Below, in pieces: positions 22,579 through 33,847 of a stretch of 64,000 bases of DNA (position 1 is its first letter; every line of letters begins with the position of its first letter). Source of the stretch: Aplectana chamaeleonis (taxonomy: Eukaryota; Nematoda; Chromadorea; Rhabditida; Cosmocercidae). Position numbers and translations under genes: made by a program. The notes beneath the pieces were generated by a model. The model was not told where the DNA came from and made no database searches. It saw nothing but the letters and a program-made list of their open reading frames with translations. The stretch lies in NCBI GenBank assembly GCA_029168955.1, contig JAPDOI010001229.1, positions 62,001-126,000 of the forward strand, given 5' to 3'.

Positions 22579-22719
22579 CTAATCAAGGACGAAACAGCTG
22601 TTGTAGATATGAATGAGCCCCAATGAGGTCTCTATTATTGATAGATTGACCCAGCGGTGCTGCTGGGCTCGACTAATCCCCTGCGGGAATGGGTTATGAG
22701 AAAGAAAAGAAAGACCATA

Positions 22720-22935
22720 AATGAAGAGCAGCAATTGGGGAAAGAACAACGGCAGTTGGGGCCACAATGAGGAGCAGAAGCTGGGGCCACAAGCAGGAGC
22801 AGCAGTTGGGGAGACGACTGGAGCAGTTGGCGCGACTGCAGCAGCACGTGGGGCCACTATACGAGCAGCAGTTGGGGCAGTGAGCGGAACAAGAGGACGC
22901 AACGTGCTGCCCTGAGCAGCAGTTGGGGGAACGAA
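22720..22935. repeat. GCAGTTGGGG-type degenerate tandem repeat
   Basis: Irregular repeats of AGCAGCAGTTGGGG and GGGGCCAC. Open frames here are low complexity. Confidence 0.5.
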
Positions 22936-23001
22936 AGGGGCTTACACCTCGACGAGAGACTGCGTTAGTAATCCCCTCGTGCTGCCTTACTAAGCCGCGA
23001 G

Positions 23002-23245
23002 TATCTGAGTACGTCAAGAGAGAGAGCAGGCGGAGGGGATGCGCGTCCTCCGGGTCGAGTCCAGCCTGAGAATAATGACGGAAAGTCTAGAATTTCCATG
23101 TTGTGTAAGATGCGCAGGTCTCCTACCTATCGGCGCGATTGGCGGCGGGAATTCAAATTCGCGTTTGTAGATCAAATCGATTTCGCCACAGCGCGGTTTG
23201 ATCAAGCGAAGCGACTAATGCTGTTCCCTCTTGCCTTACCATTTC
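23002..23245 (+). repeat. dispersed repeat K, copy 1
   Basis: Aligns with 32441-32697: AGCAGGCGGAGGGGATGCG, GGTCGAGTCCAG, AAGATGCGCAGGTC and GATTTCGCCACAGC occur in the same order. Another locus of this family continues upstream (32360-32440 with 19452-19530). Confidence 0.7.
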
Positions 23246-23261
23246 TCAACGCCTCAAACCA

Positions 23262-24560
23262 TGATCGTTCCACTCGATCACAAGCAACACAAACAAAACA
23301 AGAATATCTTGTCATTTTCCAGAACTTTGCCCGTGGCCCTGGCCAAGCTCTTCTTAAAACGCTTCTGCTGACGCCTAAAGCGAAATTTGTTGACCATTCC
23401 TTCCACGAACTTCGGTGGACCCTGGTTCCTAGACCGCTGAGCAGTCTTGTGAACACGAACGTCCTCGAATTTCGATGGAGGAAGAGGGTTCAGTTTAAAA
23501 TACTACTTCAGCATGCACGACATTGTGGAATAGAACTTTCTTGCTCCCGTCTCCGAAATCCATTTCATCTCATCAATCAGCATCACGACCTTCCGGCGAG
23601 AGAAGTCGTCTGGAAACTCCAACGGCGATAGGGAGCTTATCGCCCACTTAAGCCAAAAACTACGGCCGCCTGAAGTTCAGATTTTTACACTTACGTGAAA
23701 CAACTGCACCATTGGAGAATGAAAAACACACCTCTCCAGATATGCTGAAATGTGTGATCGTGCATACTCGGCCACTCAGTACCCTGAAGACTGATCCTCC
23801 GCCGTCAGTCCGGATACCAAACACAAGCGGGATCCGATCTTCAATCACATATCAATAGCGGCAACGAACGGCAACCGACAACCCTGCTGCTTGGACTACA
23901 CTGGTGGCATGACAAACACAATGTGTACCAAGCCATTTCGGAACAATTCGCCCTTCGTCAGGTGGATCTGAGAAAATCTGGTGTAGTAGAACATATCGGC
24001 ATTCTTCAGCTGTCTCTCAAGATGCTTGAGCTTTCTGAGTGATAGCGGAACCTGCATCAAGACCTTTTAAAGCTTCTTTCCGACATGAGTCTTCACACCC
24101 TCACACTCTATGACTTTCGCGATGTTCCACCCGTCCTCCTAAATTCCGGTGATGTCGCATAGCCAGCCAGAGACTTGACTATTCATCATAATCCCATCGC
24201 GAAGAGCCACCGTAGAACAAACAGCTACGTGTGTGCAGCGTGTTTTCATGAAGGCGTACGCCAGACCAACCGAATGGGTCAGCAATCCAATTCAGCTTCC
24301 CTGCCAGCGTTCCTCGTCAGCACACGGGCAGCTTCCAGCACAGTCTCCAGTCGATGCTGCTTTATTGGCTACGGCTCATCTTTCAGCATGTTTTTGACCT
24401 TGGTTTCAGATGCGCTTTCACATTTAGCCGCCGTACAAATCGCTGGATGTCCTGGAACAAACGGAAACGGCTGGCCCTGGCATCGAAACTATGCGTGGAG
24501 GAAATTCATGGAATCTTTAATGACGAAGTCCCTCTGGTTCTTGAAAACTGTATCCATTTT
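23262..24560 (-). pseudogene. long decayed ORF downstream of a retrotransposon pol tail
   Basis: Read on the minus strand, about 1.3 kb stays in one frame with scattered in-frame stops and one apparent frameshift near 24285. Composition between stops is plainly protein-like (for example RLETVLEAARVLTRN, RRKVVMLIDEMKWIS, KFVEGMVNKFRFRRQ). It starts about 50 bases after the end of the pol tail at 24626 on the same strand, so it may be the next ORF of the same element, or an unrelated dead gene. I do not recognise the family. Confidence 0.5.
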
Positions 24561-24625
24561 CGCGAGCTTTGAACGTTGAAAAAAATGCATTTTCTAACAA
24601 TTTCACGTTTTGTGCGTATTTTTAC

Positions 24626-24921
24626 CTATTCGAAAATCAGATCAGATAGATACATCCTCAAGGAGTCAATTTGCACTTTCACAGGTTTGTAATTTGTGCC
24701 TACTTTTGTGATCACAGCAGAAGTGTAACCCCTTTCGATTACTCGGTAGGAACCATCCCACTCTATTGTTAGCTTTGGATGCTTCCCTTTAACCTTTTCG
24801 TTCGGGAGTTTCATGAAGACTCTATCACCTTCGACAGGTAAGTTGATGGTATTGACCTTCTTTGGCCCAATGTAAAAGTGCTTCATGCGATCGCGAATTT
24901 GCCTCGTGTTCTCCGCTGCTT
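24626..24921 (-). pseudogene. retrotransposon pol C-terminal fragment
   Basis: The frame holds ENTRQIRDRMK, then GDRVFMKLPNEKVKGKHPKL, EWDG and a terminal VQIDSLR. This is the pattern of the region after the integrase core in nematode LTR retrotransposons. About 97 residues remain. Reverse transcriptase, RNase H and the integrase core are absent upstream, where GC-rich tandem sequence starts, so it cannot act alone. Confidence 0.75.
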
Positions 24922-25086
24922 CAGGTATTACGATGCGCAAACCATGTCCTCTGGCAAACGGGGCAGCAGGAAGGAACGCGCAGGGCAGGTTCACGGTTCG
25001 GGCCCCACCCTTGCTAGTGGAAAAGGGGTGTGTTTGGGGCGGATCCTCCGTCCGTGCTCCGTCCGTTCAAAGCAGTACACTTCAGG

Positions 25087-25237
25087 GAAAACCAGCCACT
25101 TCAGTCCGAGGGGAAAGGCAGGTGGCTAGCCTTGCACGGGCGGTGACCGGCCTTGCTATGCACGGAAACCAGCCACTTCAGTCCAAGGGGAAAGGCAGGT
25201 GGCTAGCCTTGCACGGGCGGTGACCGGCCTTGCTAGG
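25087..25237. repeat. 77-bp tandem duplication
   Basis: Two near-identical units of 77 bases containing CCAGCCACTTCAGTCC, GGGGAAAGGCAGGTGGCTAG and GCGGTGACCGGCCTTGCTA. Confidence 0.85.
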
Positions 25238-25350
25238 GCCACTCGTCCACCCTGACACTACGCTCTTACTGCCGCAAATTTTCATATTCACCCTTCATCC
25301 TGCCCTAATACGCCCTTGAAAGCGATTTCTCCAACACCCGTACTGCTCAA

Positions 25351-25473
25351 AAATTCTTTTTAGCGGTCTCACCCAAGACCAGGTTGTAGCAGAGCGGCCT
25401 TTTGAATTCGCCGTAAATCCAAAATCGCTCCATTACAACCTGGCTCTTGAATGAGCCCGCTAAAGAATTCTGG
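25351..25473. mobile_element. fold-back element, ~123 bp
   Basis: AATTCTTTTTAGCGG..CCAGGTTGTA at the left is mirrored by TTACAACCTGG..CCCGCTAAAGAATT at the right. A signal-peptide-like ORF on the minus strand (25532-25347) overlaps it and is not counted as a gene. Confidence 0.7.
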
Positions 25474-26109
25474 AGCAACACATAATAAAAACTACAAGTA
25501 ATAACAAATGCAAATTTATTGCTCGAAATCACTTCTACAATAGAGGTTTAACGTGTAAGCAAAAAGCCTTTGAAGGCACTTCGAGATGATGTAGTGTTTG
25601 AGATGCGAAAAAAACGGTGCTACGGCAAACGCAATCAAGACTATAGACTATGTCAGAACACTACAACACAATATATGCATGACGACCACAAGGTTGACAA
25701 AGTCTAAAAGGTTAGTTTCAATATCGCTCCAGCCGCGAAGCGGCTGGAGAGGTTTGGTTTTGCCTAGGCCTTGTGATCACTTTGATTTTTATTAAATAGT
25801 TTATAGAATCTTTGAAACAAAATTTCTGAAGATTTCCTTCTGGATATAAGCGAAGGGTCCAGAATACACCTGCTGTCCGAATTTCAACAAAATCGGCTCA
25901 CAAATAACAAAGTTGTGAGCCCGAAAGCTTAAGAAAATTTCATGGTGTGCGCCGTAGGCCGTGAGCCGTAGGCCGTAGGCCGATGGGCCGTCACGCTTTT
26001 CAGTCCTCACTGCTAATAGCCACTGCCAATGGTCGAAGGCAATCAACTTGGCAGACAGGTAAGTTGGTAGGGGTGCGTAGGGTGGTAAGTGATCGATTTG
26101 TAGGTGAGT
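25474..26109. other. no gene seen
   Basis: Contains a short tandem of CCGTAGG heptamers (about 25948-25985) and a minus-strand ORF of uncertain value (25801-26046). No splice-supported exon. Confidence 0.35.
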
Positions 26110-28385
26110 GGGGATTCTGATGGCATCGGGACGTCATGAAAAGTGCTTCGGGCTTCTGATGACGTCATCACGAGCATCGCGAAAGTGCTTCGGGCTCCTG
26201 AGGACGTCATCACGACATCGTCAGAAGTGCTTCTGGCTTCTGATGACGTCATCGGGACGTCGTCAAAAGTGCTTCGGGCTCCTGATGACGTCATCGTGAC
26301 GTCGTCAGAAGTGCTTCGGGCTCCTGATGACGTCATCGTGACGTCGTGAAAATGCTTCAGGGTTCTGCTGGCGGCATTGGGTCGTCGTGAAAAGTGCTTC
26401 GGGCTTCTGATGACGTCATCGGGACGTCGTGAAAAGTGCTTCGGGCTCCTCATGACGTCATCGGGACATCGTGAAAAGTGCTTCGGGCTCTTGATGACGT
26501 CATCGGGACAACGTGAAAAGTGCTTAGGGCTCTTGATGACGTCATCGGGAGATCGTGAGAAATGCTTCGGGTTTCTGATGACGTCATCTGGACATCGCGA
26601 AAAGTGCTTCCGGGATTCTGATGACGTCATCGTGACGTCGTCAGAAGTGCTTCGGGCTCCTGATGACGTCATCGTGACGTCGTGAAAGTGCTTCGGGCTT
26701 CTGATGACGTCATTGGGACGTCGTGAAAAGTGCTTCCGGGCTTCTGATGACGTCATCGGAACGTCGTGAAAAGTGCTTCGGACTCATGACGCGTCATCGG
26801 GACAACGTGAAAAAGTGCTTAGGGCTCTTGATGACGTCATCGGGAGATCGTGAAAATGCTTCGGGTTTCTGATGACGTCATCTGGACATTGAGAAAAGTG
26901 CTTCCGGGCTTCTGATGACGTCATCGGGACGTCGTCAAAGTGCTTCGGGCTTCTGATGACGTCATCGACGTCGAAAGTGCTTCGGGCTCCTGAGGACGTG
27001 ACGTCGAGAAGTGCTTCGGGCTTCTGATGACGTCATAGGGACGTCGAAAGTGCTTCGGGATTCTGATGACGTCAATGGGACGTAGTGAAAATTGCTTGGC
27101 TCCTGATGACGTCCTCAGGACGTCGTCAAAGTGCGTCGGGCTCTGAGGACGTCATCACGACATCGTCAGAAGTGCTTCGGGTTCTGATGACGTCATTGGG
27201 ACGTCGTGAAAAGTGCTTCGGGCTTCTGATGACGTCATCGGGACGTCGTGAAAAGTGCTTCGGGCTTCTGATGACGTCATCGGAACGTCGTGAAAAAGTG
27301 CTTCGGACTCCTCATGACGACGTCATCGGGACAACGTGAAAGTGCTTAGGGCTCTGATGACGTCATCACGACATCGCGAAAGTGCTTCGGGCTCCTGAGG
27401 ACGTCATCACGACATCGTCAGAAGTGCTTCGGGCTTCTGATGACGTCATCGGGACGTCGTCAGTGCTTCGGGCTCTGATGACGTCATCGTGACGTCGTCA
27501 GAAGTGCTTCGGGCTCCTGATGACGTCATCGTGACGTCGTAGAAATGCTTCAGGTTTCTGCTGACGTCATTGGGACGTCGTGAAAAGTGCTTGGGACGCT
27601 ATCTGACGTCGTGAAAGTGCTTCGGGACGTCATCGAAAAGTGCTTCATGACGTCATCGGGACATCGTGAAAGTGCTTCAGGCTCTGATGACGTCATCGTG
27701 ACGTCGGGCTTCTGATGACGTCATCAGAAGTGCTTCGGGCTTCTGATGACGTCATCGTGACGTCGTGAAAAGTGCTTCGGGCTTCTGATGACGTCATTGG
27801 GACGTCGAAAGTGCTTCGGGCTTCTGATGACGTCATCGGAACGTCGTGAAAAGTGCTTCGACTCCTCATGACGTCATCGGGACAACGTGAAAAGTGCTTA
27901 GGGCTCTTGATGACGTCATCGGGAGATCGTGAAAATGCTTCGGGTTTCTGATGACGTCATCTGGACATTGCGAAAAGTGCGGGCTTCTGATGACGTCATC
28001 GGGACGTCGTCAAAGTGCTTCGGCTTCTGATGACGTCATCGGGACGTCGTGAAAGTGCTTCGCTCTGAGGACGTCATCACGACATCGTCAGAAGTGCTTC
28101 TGGCTTTGATGACGTCATTGGGACGTCGTGAAAAGTGCTTCGGCTTTGATGACGTCATCGGGACGTCGAAAAGTGCTTCGGGATTCTGATGACGTCAATG
28201 GGACGTAGTGAAAATTGCTTGGCTTCTGATGACGTCCTCAGGACGTCGTCGTGCGCGTCGGGCTCCTGAGGACGTCATCACGACATCGTCAGGAAGTGCT
28301 TCGGGTTTCTGATGACGTCATTGGGACGTCGTCAGAAGTGCTTCGGGCTGCTGATTACGCCATCGGGACGTCTTGAAAGTGCGGG
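26110..28385. repeat. 42-bp satellite with a CRE palindrome in most units
   Basis: About 54 units of 42 bases: TGACGTCATCGGGACGTCGT, GAAAAGTGCTTCGGG, CTTCTGA, with indels and point changes, more ragged toward the right. Most units carry TGACGTCA, the palindromic binding site of CREB/ATF-type bZIP factors. The ORFs of 237 and 102 residues come from the three-fold period. Confidence 0.9.
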
Positions 28386-28544
28386 ACTATCCTAGACGGG
28401 GCACTCAAGATTAAAGTCAGAAATAGAATGAACGACCGATCTGTAACGCTATCAATCGAAGTATTTCTACAGAACTTCATCAACAACAATGATTGATAGC
28501 AGCATCGAACATCTTGTCAGGTTTTCCATTCATTTCAGCTTCGC
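28386..28544. other. 159-bp interruption of the satellite
   Basis: Unrelated sequence between the main array and four further units. No inverted ends are recognised. Confidence 0.5.
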
Positions 28545-28692
28545 TTCTGATGACGTCAGCGGGCGTCGTGAAAAAGTGCTTCGGGTCTCTGATGACGTCG
28601 TCGGGACGTCGTGAAAAGTGCTTCGGGCTTCTGATGACGTCATCGGGACGTCGGGAAAAGTGCTTCGGGCTTCTGCTGACGTCATCGGGACG
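28545..28692. repeat. 42-bp CRE satellite, outlying units
   Basis: Three to four units like those at 26110-28385. Downstream, a looser pair CACTGGTCATCCG..GAAATT(T/G)GTGCAGG lies at about 28735-28825. Confidence 0.8.
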
Positions 28693-28939
28693 TCGTGGAA
28701 ACCCGGAGAGTGGGCGGGTGCTCGGAACCCATTGCTGGTCATCCGCGAAATTGTGCAGGACACCCCGTAGAGTGATTAGGAGTCCCGGACCCGTCACTGG
28801 TCATCCGGAAATTTGTGCAGGTTACCCAAAAAGAATGAGCAAGAGTTTTGAGCTTTGCGCTAGCCGTCTGAGATAGTGTGCTGATGCATCGGAATTTGCG
28901 AAGGAGTCCGAGAACACCCTGAAAAACTTTTTTAAAAGT

Positions 28940-29530
28940 GTGCTGATGACAAGCATAGCGTGCAGAAAGCTTGAGATATTATGTAGGTCATGTCGCCAGG
29001 CTGCTCTTCTGTCTCGTAACGTGCTTAATCTATTCACCCTACCCCATTCTGAGTGCTCGCTCATTCTTCTTCACCAGCCTACTGTTTTTTCTGCAATAAA
29101 TGGTACTTGCTTATCAGCATCTAAGTTCAAAAACAAATTGTTAGAGCTATTCCATTCGCAGCTCAGCAGAGCTTTTTCATATCAAATTCATCGAATCGAA
29201 GGGGCTGTTCTGCGAAGGAATGGGGCGGAGGAAACGAAATAATGAGTATGGAAAACTGCTTTGTTCCACTAATGTGAAAGTGTCCAAATGGAATGGAAGG
29301 TAGTTTCTGACTGTGAGGTTTTGAGTTATGTAGTTTCATTCGCAAGCGAAGAACTGCGGGCAGATTCTGCATCCGGCTGTAGGCCAGCAGGCTTTCATGA
29401 TTATCGACCGGGCTGGCTACGTCTTAGCGACCATTTATCACCGGGGCCTAAGGCCCTGTCAGAGTTGGTTGAGAAAATCACCGTGGCCGACCCATTCGAT
29501 ACGTATGAAAAACATGAAGGTAGCAAATAA
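28940..29530 (+). other. open frames of uncertain coding status
   Basis: 28940-29242 (100 codons) and 29288-29530 (80 codons, with LSELVEKITVADPFDTYEKH near the end) have reasonable composition but no phase-consistent joins. Left as ORFs only. Confidence 0.2.
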
Positions 29531-29797
29531 CACCCGGTGTAGCCAGCTGTGGCTGACGAGATCAACGTGAATGAATTATGTAAAACGATATCATGGATAT
29601 CACTCATTTATTAGCTTATATCATGTGAACATCGGTCGCGCAAGCCACATCGGGTGATTTTTCTGAGATAGTTTTATACCAGGTTGGGTCATTGATTCTG
29701 TGATCACAGAACGAGGACTGATCTAACGGGGAGATGAAGAGGTTTTGTTCGAAATTTGCATGGGATATTACTGCGTAATATCAAGAAAAAGTGAACA

Positions 29798-30235
29798 ATT
29801 CTGTAAAAGGGTCTTCCAAGCAAAAGTGGTTTGGTTCGCGTTACAAACGTTTCAACGAAAAAGGAACAATAGGGAAGTGGAATGAGGAGAGTGTACAAAA
29901 AATGAACAATATCCTCTAAAAACTCTTTCTTGGTCGAAACTTCTAAACAGCGGAAACAAACCGTTGCGGTTCTCTATGAGGAAGCGCTTTTGGCTGCATA
30001 AAGGACTTTGATTATGTGAGTGCCGATAAAATATTTATATATCGCTTCCTCATACAGAACCGCAACGGTTTGTTTCCGCTTTTTAGAAGTTTCGACCAAG
30101 AAAAGAGTTTTTAGAGGATATTGTTCATTTTTTGTACACTCTCCTCATTCCACTTCCCTATTGTTCCCTTTTTGTTGAAACGTTTGTAACGCGAACCAAA
30201 CCACTTTTGCTTGGGAGACCCCTTTTTTACAGAAT
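29798..30235. mobile_element. fold-back element with ~190-bp arms
   Basis: Arms 29798-29983 and 30043-30235 are almost exact inverses (for example AAACCGTTGCGGTTCT and AGAACCGCAACGGTTT) around a 60-base loop. Ends are ATTCTGTAAAAGGG and its inverse. Confidence 0.85.
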
Positions 30236-30442
30236 CCATGAGATTGGTTTAGAGGTGACCGGGTTCAGAATGATGAGCAGATAAAGCGATATGAAATTAC
30301 GGAATAACACTGGAATAAACATGAGATAAATCGGATTTAGAGCATCTTCATCGAACCGTAGGCAGAGTACCGGGGGCAGAACAAGAAAAACAAAATTCAA
30401 AAGCATATGAAACGCAAAAATACAAAACTTCAGATATATTCG

Positions 30443-30661
30443 AGGTAAACTACTTGTGGTAAGCAGGTAAATGCTTGAACGTCTCAAGTTACTTACTCAT
30501 AACATAAAGTCACATACACAATGTGGTAAGCAAGTTACCCGAGGCGACCCTGTGAAAGTTCCCTCGGGTAAGTTACTCACGACATGGTGTATGTGACTTT
30601 TCTGTTATGGTAAATGGCAGAGACGTTCAAGTTACTTACTGCTTACCACAAGTAGTTTTCC
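30443..30661. mobile_element. fold-back element, ~219 bp
   Basis: AAACTACTTGTGGTAAGCAG at the left is mirrored by CTGCTTACCACAAGTAGTTT at the right; inner arms share AAGTCACATACAC. It lies just downstream of the minus-strand gene at 30699. Confidence 0.8.
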
Positions 30662-30698
30662 CGAAATTTTCTGAGCTCGACGTCCGATCGACAGGACT

Positions 30699-31351
30699 CT
30701 AAGTCGGGCTTCCGATGACTCCCCCGACGACAAGGCAAGATGGCGGCGCGTCCGCATCGTTGATCACACGTTTCTAAAAAAACCATCACATAGAACAGTC
30801 TAAAAACAATTACTTGAGAAGATATTTGAGATAAAACTCACCTTCATTGGGACAAGCTCTCCATCTCTTTCCACGTACAAACGGACATCAGATCTGAAAA
30901 GCAGTGATTAACTTTGTCTGACTTCTTACGCCAGAACATCAAGTCACAGCATAGAAATATGGCCCACATCGCTCGCACTAGTGCCCGTCTAACTACGATG
31001 TACCAGTCGGCTCTGGCCTTTTTGATGTCCATGAAGGTCTTCTTTCGTCCATCTTCATCGAAACCAAGAGTTTTCCAGAACCTGAAACAGACAACGTTAA
31101 CACATGAAAAACGTTGAAGACTGAACGCTAGGATGAAATCATTACATATTATTCTCCTGCATCACTTCTTGTAGCGTTCCATCGTATTCTCGATTACCCA
31201 TACCCAAGGCATCGAGGCAGCAGACTGAAGTACTTACATTTAAGAACATAAGATATCTGAAAAGATATGGATCACGATTAAACCCACCTATGAGAGTATC
31301 CACGACTGCTTTAGGAATCGGGATTAGGTCCGCTTTCTTCTGGTACTTCTT
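30699..31351 (-). CDS. 3' half of an unidentified gene
   Basis: Minus-strand exons: 31146-31351, 30938-31081 (or to 30930), 30842-30893 and 30699-30773. The first two join in phase 2 (..LQEVMQENNM to FWKTLGFDEDG); the last two join in phase 0 (..VERDGELVPMK to KRVINDADAPP) and end in TAG. Joining exon 2 to exon 3 needs a weak GTTCTG donor at 30937. The strong GTAAG donor at 30929 breaks the frame and leaves a 36-base intron, so there may be a frameshift. Segments such as GGFNRDPYLFRYLMFLN and KARADWYIVVRRALVRAMW look conserved, but I do not recognise the family. The upstream side is cut by the MITE-9 at 31362. Confidence 0.5.
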
Positions 31352-31361
31352 CTGGTACCCA

Positions 31362-31484
31362 AGCGGTCGGCGTGTGTGTTGAACGGTCGTCACGTAGTCC
31401 AACAAATCCCCTCTCGACTTCCGTTCGACAAGCACGCCGACCGCCTGGGCAGACACTCTCATTCAGACAGACTTTAATTCACAA
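31362..31484. mobile_element. MITE-9 fold-back, copy 2
   Basis: CGGTCGGCGTGTGTGTTGAA is mirrored by TTCGACAAGCACGCCGACCG; the outer right arm ends CTCATTCAGACAGACTTTAA. It abuts the first visible exon of the gene at 30699-31351. Confidence 0.65.
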
Positions 31485-31897
31485 CATTTTTGAAATTCCC
31501 TCATTCAGACATTCACAAAATTTTTGAATTTCCGAAATAATTGGCGAAAGGTTATGAGAATTTCGATGAGTGGGAAATATTTTCAGTTATGCAACACCAA
31601 ACATTCCAAACTCATGTAAACCCGGATGAAGAGATCAACAAGCAGAAAACAGCAAATCAGAGTGAGATTTCAATTTTTAGCGGCAAAATATCTTCAAAAT
31701 GTTCACGAGCTGGGAAAACGAATTCAAAAAAGGATGTGAAAATTCTCCATGCTGCAAACGGATTTTCTGAGAAAGACTTCCTAAAATCGTAAACAGTAAC
31801 CGTGAGAGTTCAAAAGGCGTAGCTCCTGACGTTTTCTAGCGCCTATTTACGGAGGGGATAAGGAGAGGCACATATTAGTTAGAAATCAAATAAAAAT

Positions 31898-32275
31898 TCA
31901 TGAAAAATAAAAAAAATAATGAAAAAAAGCGGCCGGAAGCCGTCTGGTTGAATTCTGACCGATCGATGCTGTCGGCAGGTCCATTGCGCGAAGCGGCATT
32001 TGAATTCGACCAATAGCAGACGAGGAGGGTGGAGCGTTTGCGTCGATCCTCGCGCTGCAGGTCCAAGGGCGGACATCTCCGAGCTCGCTCTCTCGCAGGA
32101 CCAAGGGCGGATATCTGTCCCCGCCCAGTCTCCGCCCACTTCCGCAGCTGACCAATCAGAATTTTCACGGCAGCAAGCCCGGCGCTCTAGCCTTGCTGCT
32201 GAACCTTCGGAGGGGTGGGATTAGAGGCGGACCTACCGCCCTTGCTGCTACCCCGTTTGCCAGAGTCTGTCTACT
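31898..32275. promoter_or_regulatory. GC-rich segment with CCAAT-like and repeated blocks
   Basis: Contains two CCAAGGGCGGA(C/T)ATCT blocks, GACCAATCAGAA and GACCAATAGCAG (CCAAT-like), and CCCCGCCC. It could be a promoter region or the body of another dispersed repeat. Base composition differs sharply from its AT-rich neighbours. No gene start could be tied to it. Confidence 0.25.
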
Positions 32276-32440
32276 CTATCATGGCTTTTTACATCCTCCA
32301 TAAGGACGACTATCGATGGGCTTACTGGGTCGAATCCATGCAACCCTTTAGCTACACGACAGAAGACAAAAAAAACTAAAACAATTTTACACAAAACTAC
32401 ACAAGAAATGCTTACGAAACAGAACCGTACGTGTCCGAGT

Positions 32441-32697
32441 GTAACATACGTGAAGAGAGAGAGAGAAAGCAGGCGGAGGGGATGCGGGTCCTCAGGGTCG
32501 AGTCCAGTCTGAAAATAATGACGGAAGTTCTAGATTGTCCGTCGAGTAAGATGCGCAGGTCTGCTGTCTATCCATGCTCGGCGCGATGGGCGGTGGGAAT
32601 TCAAATTCGTGTTCGTAGTTCAAGCCGATTTCGCCACAGCACGGTTTGATAATGCGGCTCACTTGCCTGCAGCTGTTCCCTTTTGCCTTACCATCTC
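32441..32697 (+). repeat. dispersed repeat K, copy 2
   Basis: Aligns with 23002-23245. A run of GA dinucleotides precedes it. Confidence 0.7.
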
Positions 32698-32829
32698 ACG
32701 CTATCCAACATATATACTATAGTCGCAGCGACAGGTTTTATCATCTTTCGTTCATCGTGTCGGCACCAGCCATCGCGCAATCGCGAGGTAACCTCTATTG
32801 AAGTGAAATTGACTGCCGTTGATTGGGTG

Positions 32830-32912
32830 CGTGTGTAAGCTGCGTCTCCATCTCCACCACACTTTCTCACTACCACCACCCTAGCTCCACACAAGCACGA
32901 AAAGAAACAAAC
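32830..32912. repeat. dispersed repeat shared with 58015-58112
   Basis: GTAAGCTGCGTCTCC, CACACTTTCTC, TACC(A/C)TCGCTCC-like blocks and CACGAAAAG-like words are in the same order in both places. Confidence 0.5.
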
Positions 32913-32987
32913 TGAATTTGAAACACATTCTATCTCTTTGCATGCGCCCGTCGCCTAGATGAATCGTTCAGGGCTGCTATACTTTCT

Positions 32988-33325
32988 AAAGGCGGTGCTC
33001 ACGATAGAAAGGGTCCTCGAGTTACCCCAAAAATCGAAAGTTCCGAGGTCTATCGCATTAACAGTTTCGCAAAGACGGTCACAACGAGCCACGAATAGCC
33101 ATAAATGGTCCGCAAACTCAAATGTGGCATGCCGGCGCCTCCCACTTTCACGATAGAGTGGGGGGGGGCAGGCATAGCACATTCAAGCTTTAGGTATGTA
33201 AAAAGCTTCTTATAAAGGGCAAGTTTTTAGATGTTTTCTGACACTTACAGCAATGAATCTTGATTCTTTCGTTTTTCTGTGGAAGCTCAAAGACCGCTTT
33301 CGATTGTGAAAACTGCCTTTGAGAC
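32988..33325 (+). mobile_element. MITE-4, copy 1
   Basis: Left end AAAGGCGGTGCTCACGATAG; right end GATTGTGAAAACTGCCTTTG. Interior blocks resemble truncated copies near 2090-2270 and 20229-20360. Confidence 0.65.
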
Positions 33326-33479
33326 GTTTTACTTTCTCTCTTTTCTATCTTTTTCTTTTTCCGTGTGTATGCAGACGCGAACACGACGTATGTAGCCAGC
33401 GTCGCGTGTTGGCCAATTTTGGAACTCCGTTTGCAGAATTTTGATTTTTTTGCGGAAATCCGATTTTTTCCTGAAGTCG

Positions 33480-33847
33480 CTCCTTCGACCTTAACATTTC
33501 CAATATTTTTCGAAATTTGTTCGTTCGACAAATTTCGCACGAAGAATTTTGGTCTTCCGTTCGTTCTAAAATTTTCCGAGCTAACTTTCTACTTTTCGTT
33601 TGTTCGGAAATTTTGCGAACGAAATTTTTTCGGTTTCCAATCGTTCGAATTTTTTTATTCGAACGAGCAGTTAGCCACTTTCGCTTGTTTAAAAAAATTT
33701 CCATTCGTTTGACAATTTTATCAAAATTGTACAGCTATAATGTCTACCGTCGGTATGGATTCTAGTAATACTTGGAGCTCCCCATTGAAGGTTGGCGCAA
33801 ACTCGGCGCAGCTTTGTTATTGACACCGAGTCTGCGCCAACCTTAAA
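33480..33847. repeat. TTCG-rich low-complexity sequence and a hairpin
   Basis: 33480-33720 is a degenerate GTTCG/AAATTTT mixture that opens long frames on both strands. At 33787-33847, AAGGTTGGCGCA..ACTCGG pairs with CCGAGT..GCGCCAACCTT. Confidence 0.5.

Noticed and set aside
25347..25532. Signal-peptide exon on the minus strand
   Set aside because: It overlaps a fold-back element at 25351-25473 and has no partner exon.
26043..26756. 237-codon ORF
   Set aside because: It is a product of a 42-bp satellite whose period is a multiple of three.
26110..28692. CRISPR array
   Set aside because: Repeats are contiguous with no unique spacers, and the surroundings are eukaryotic.
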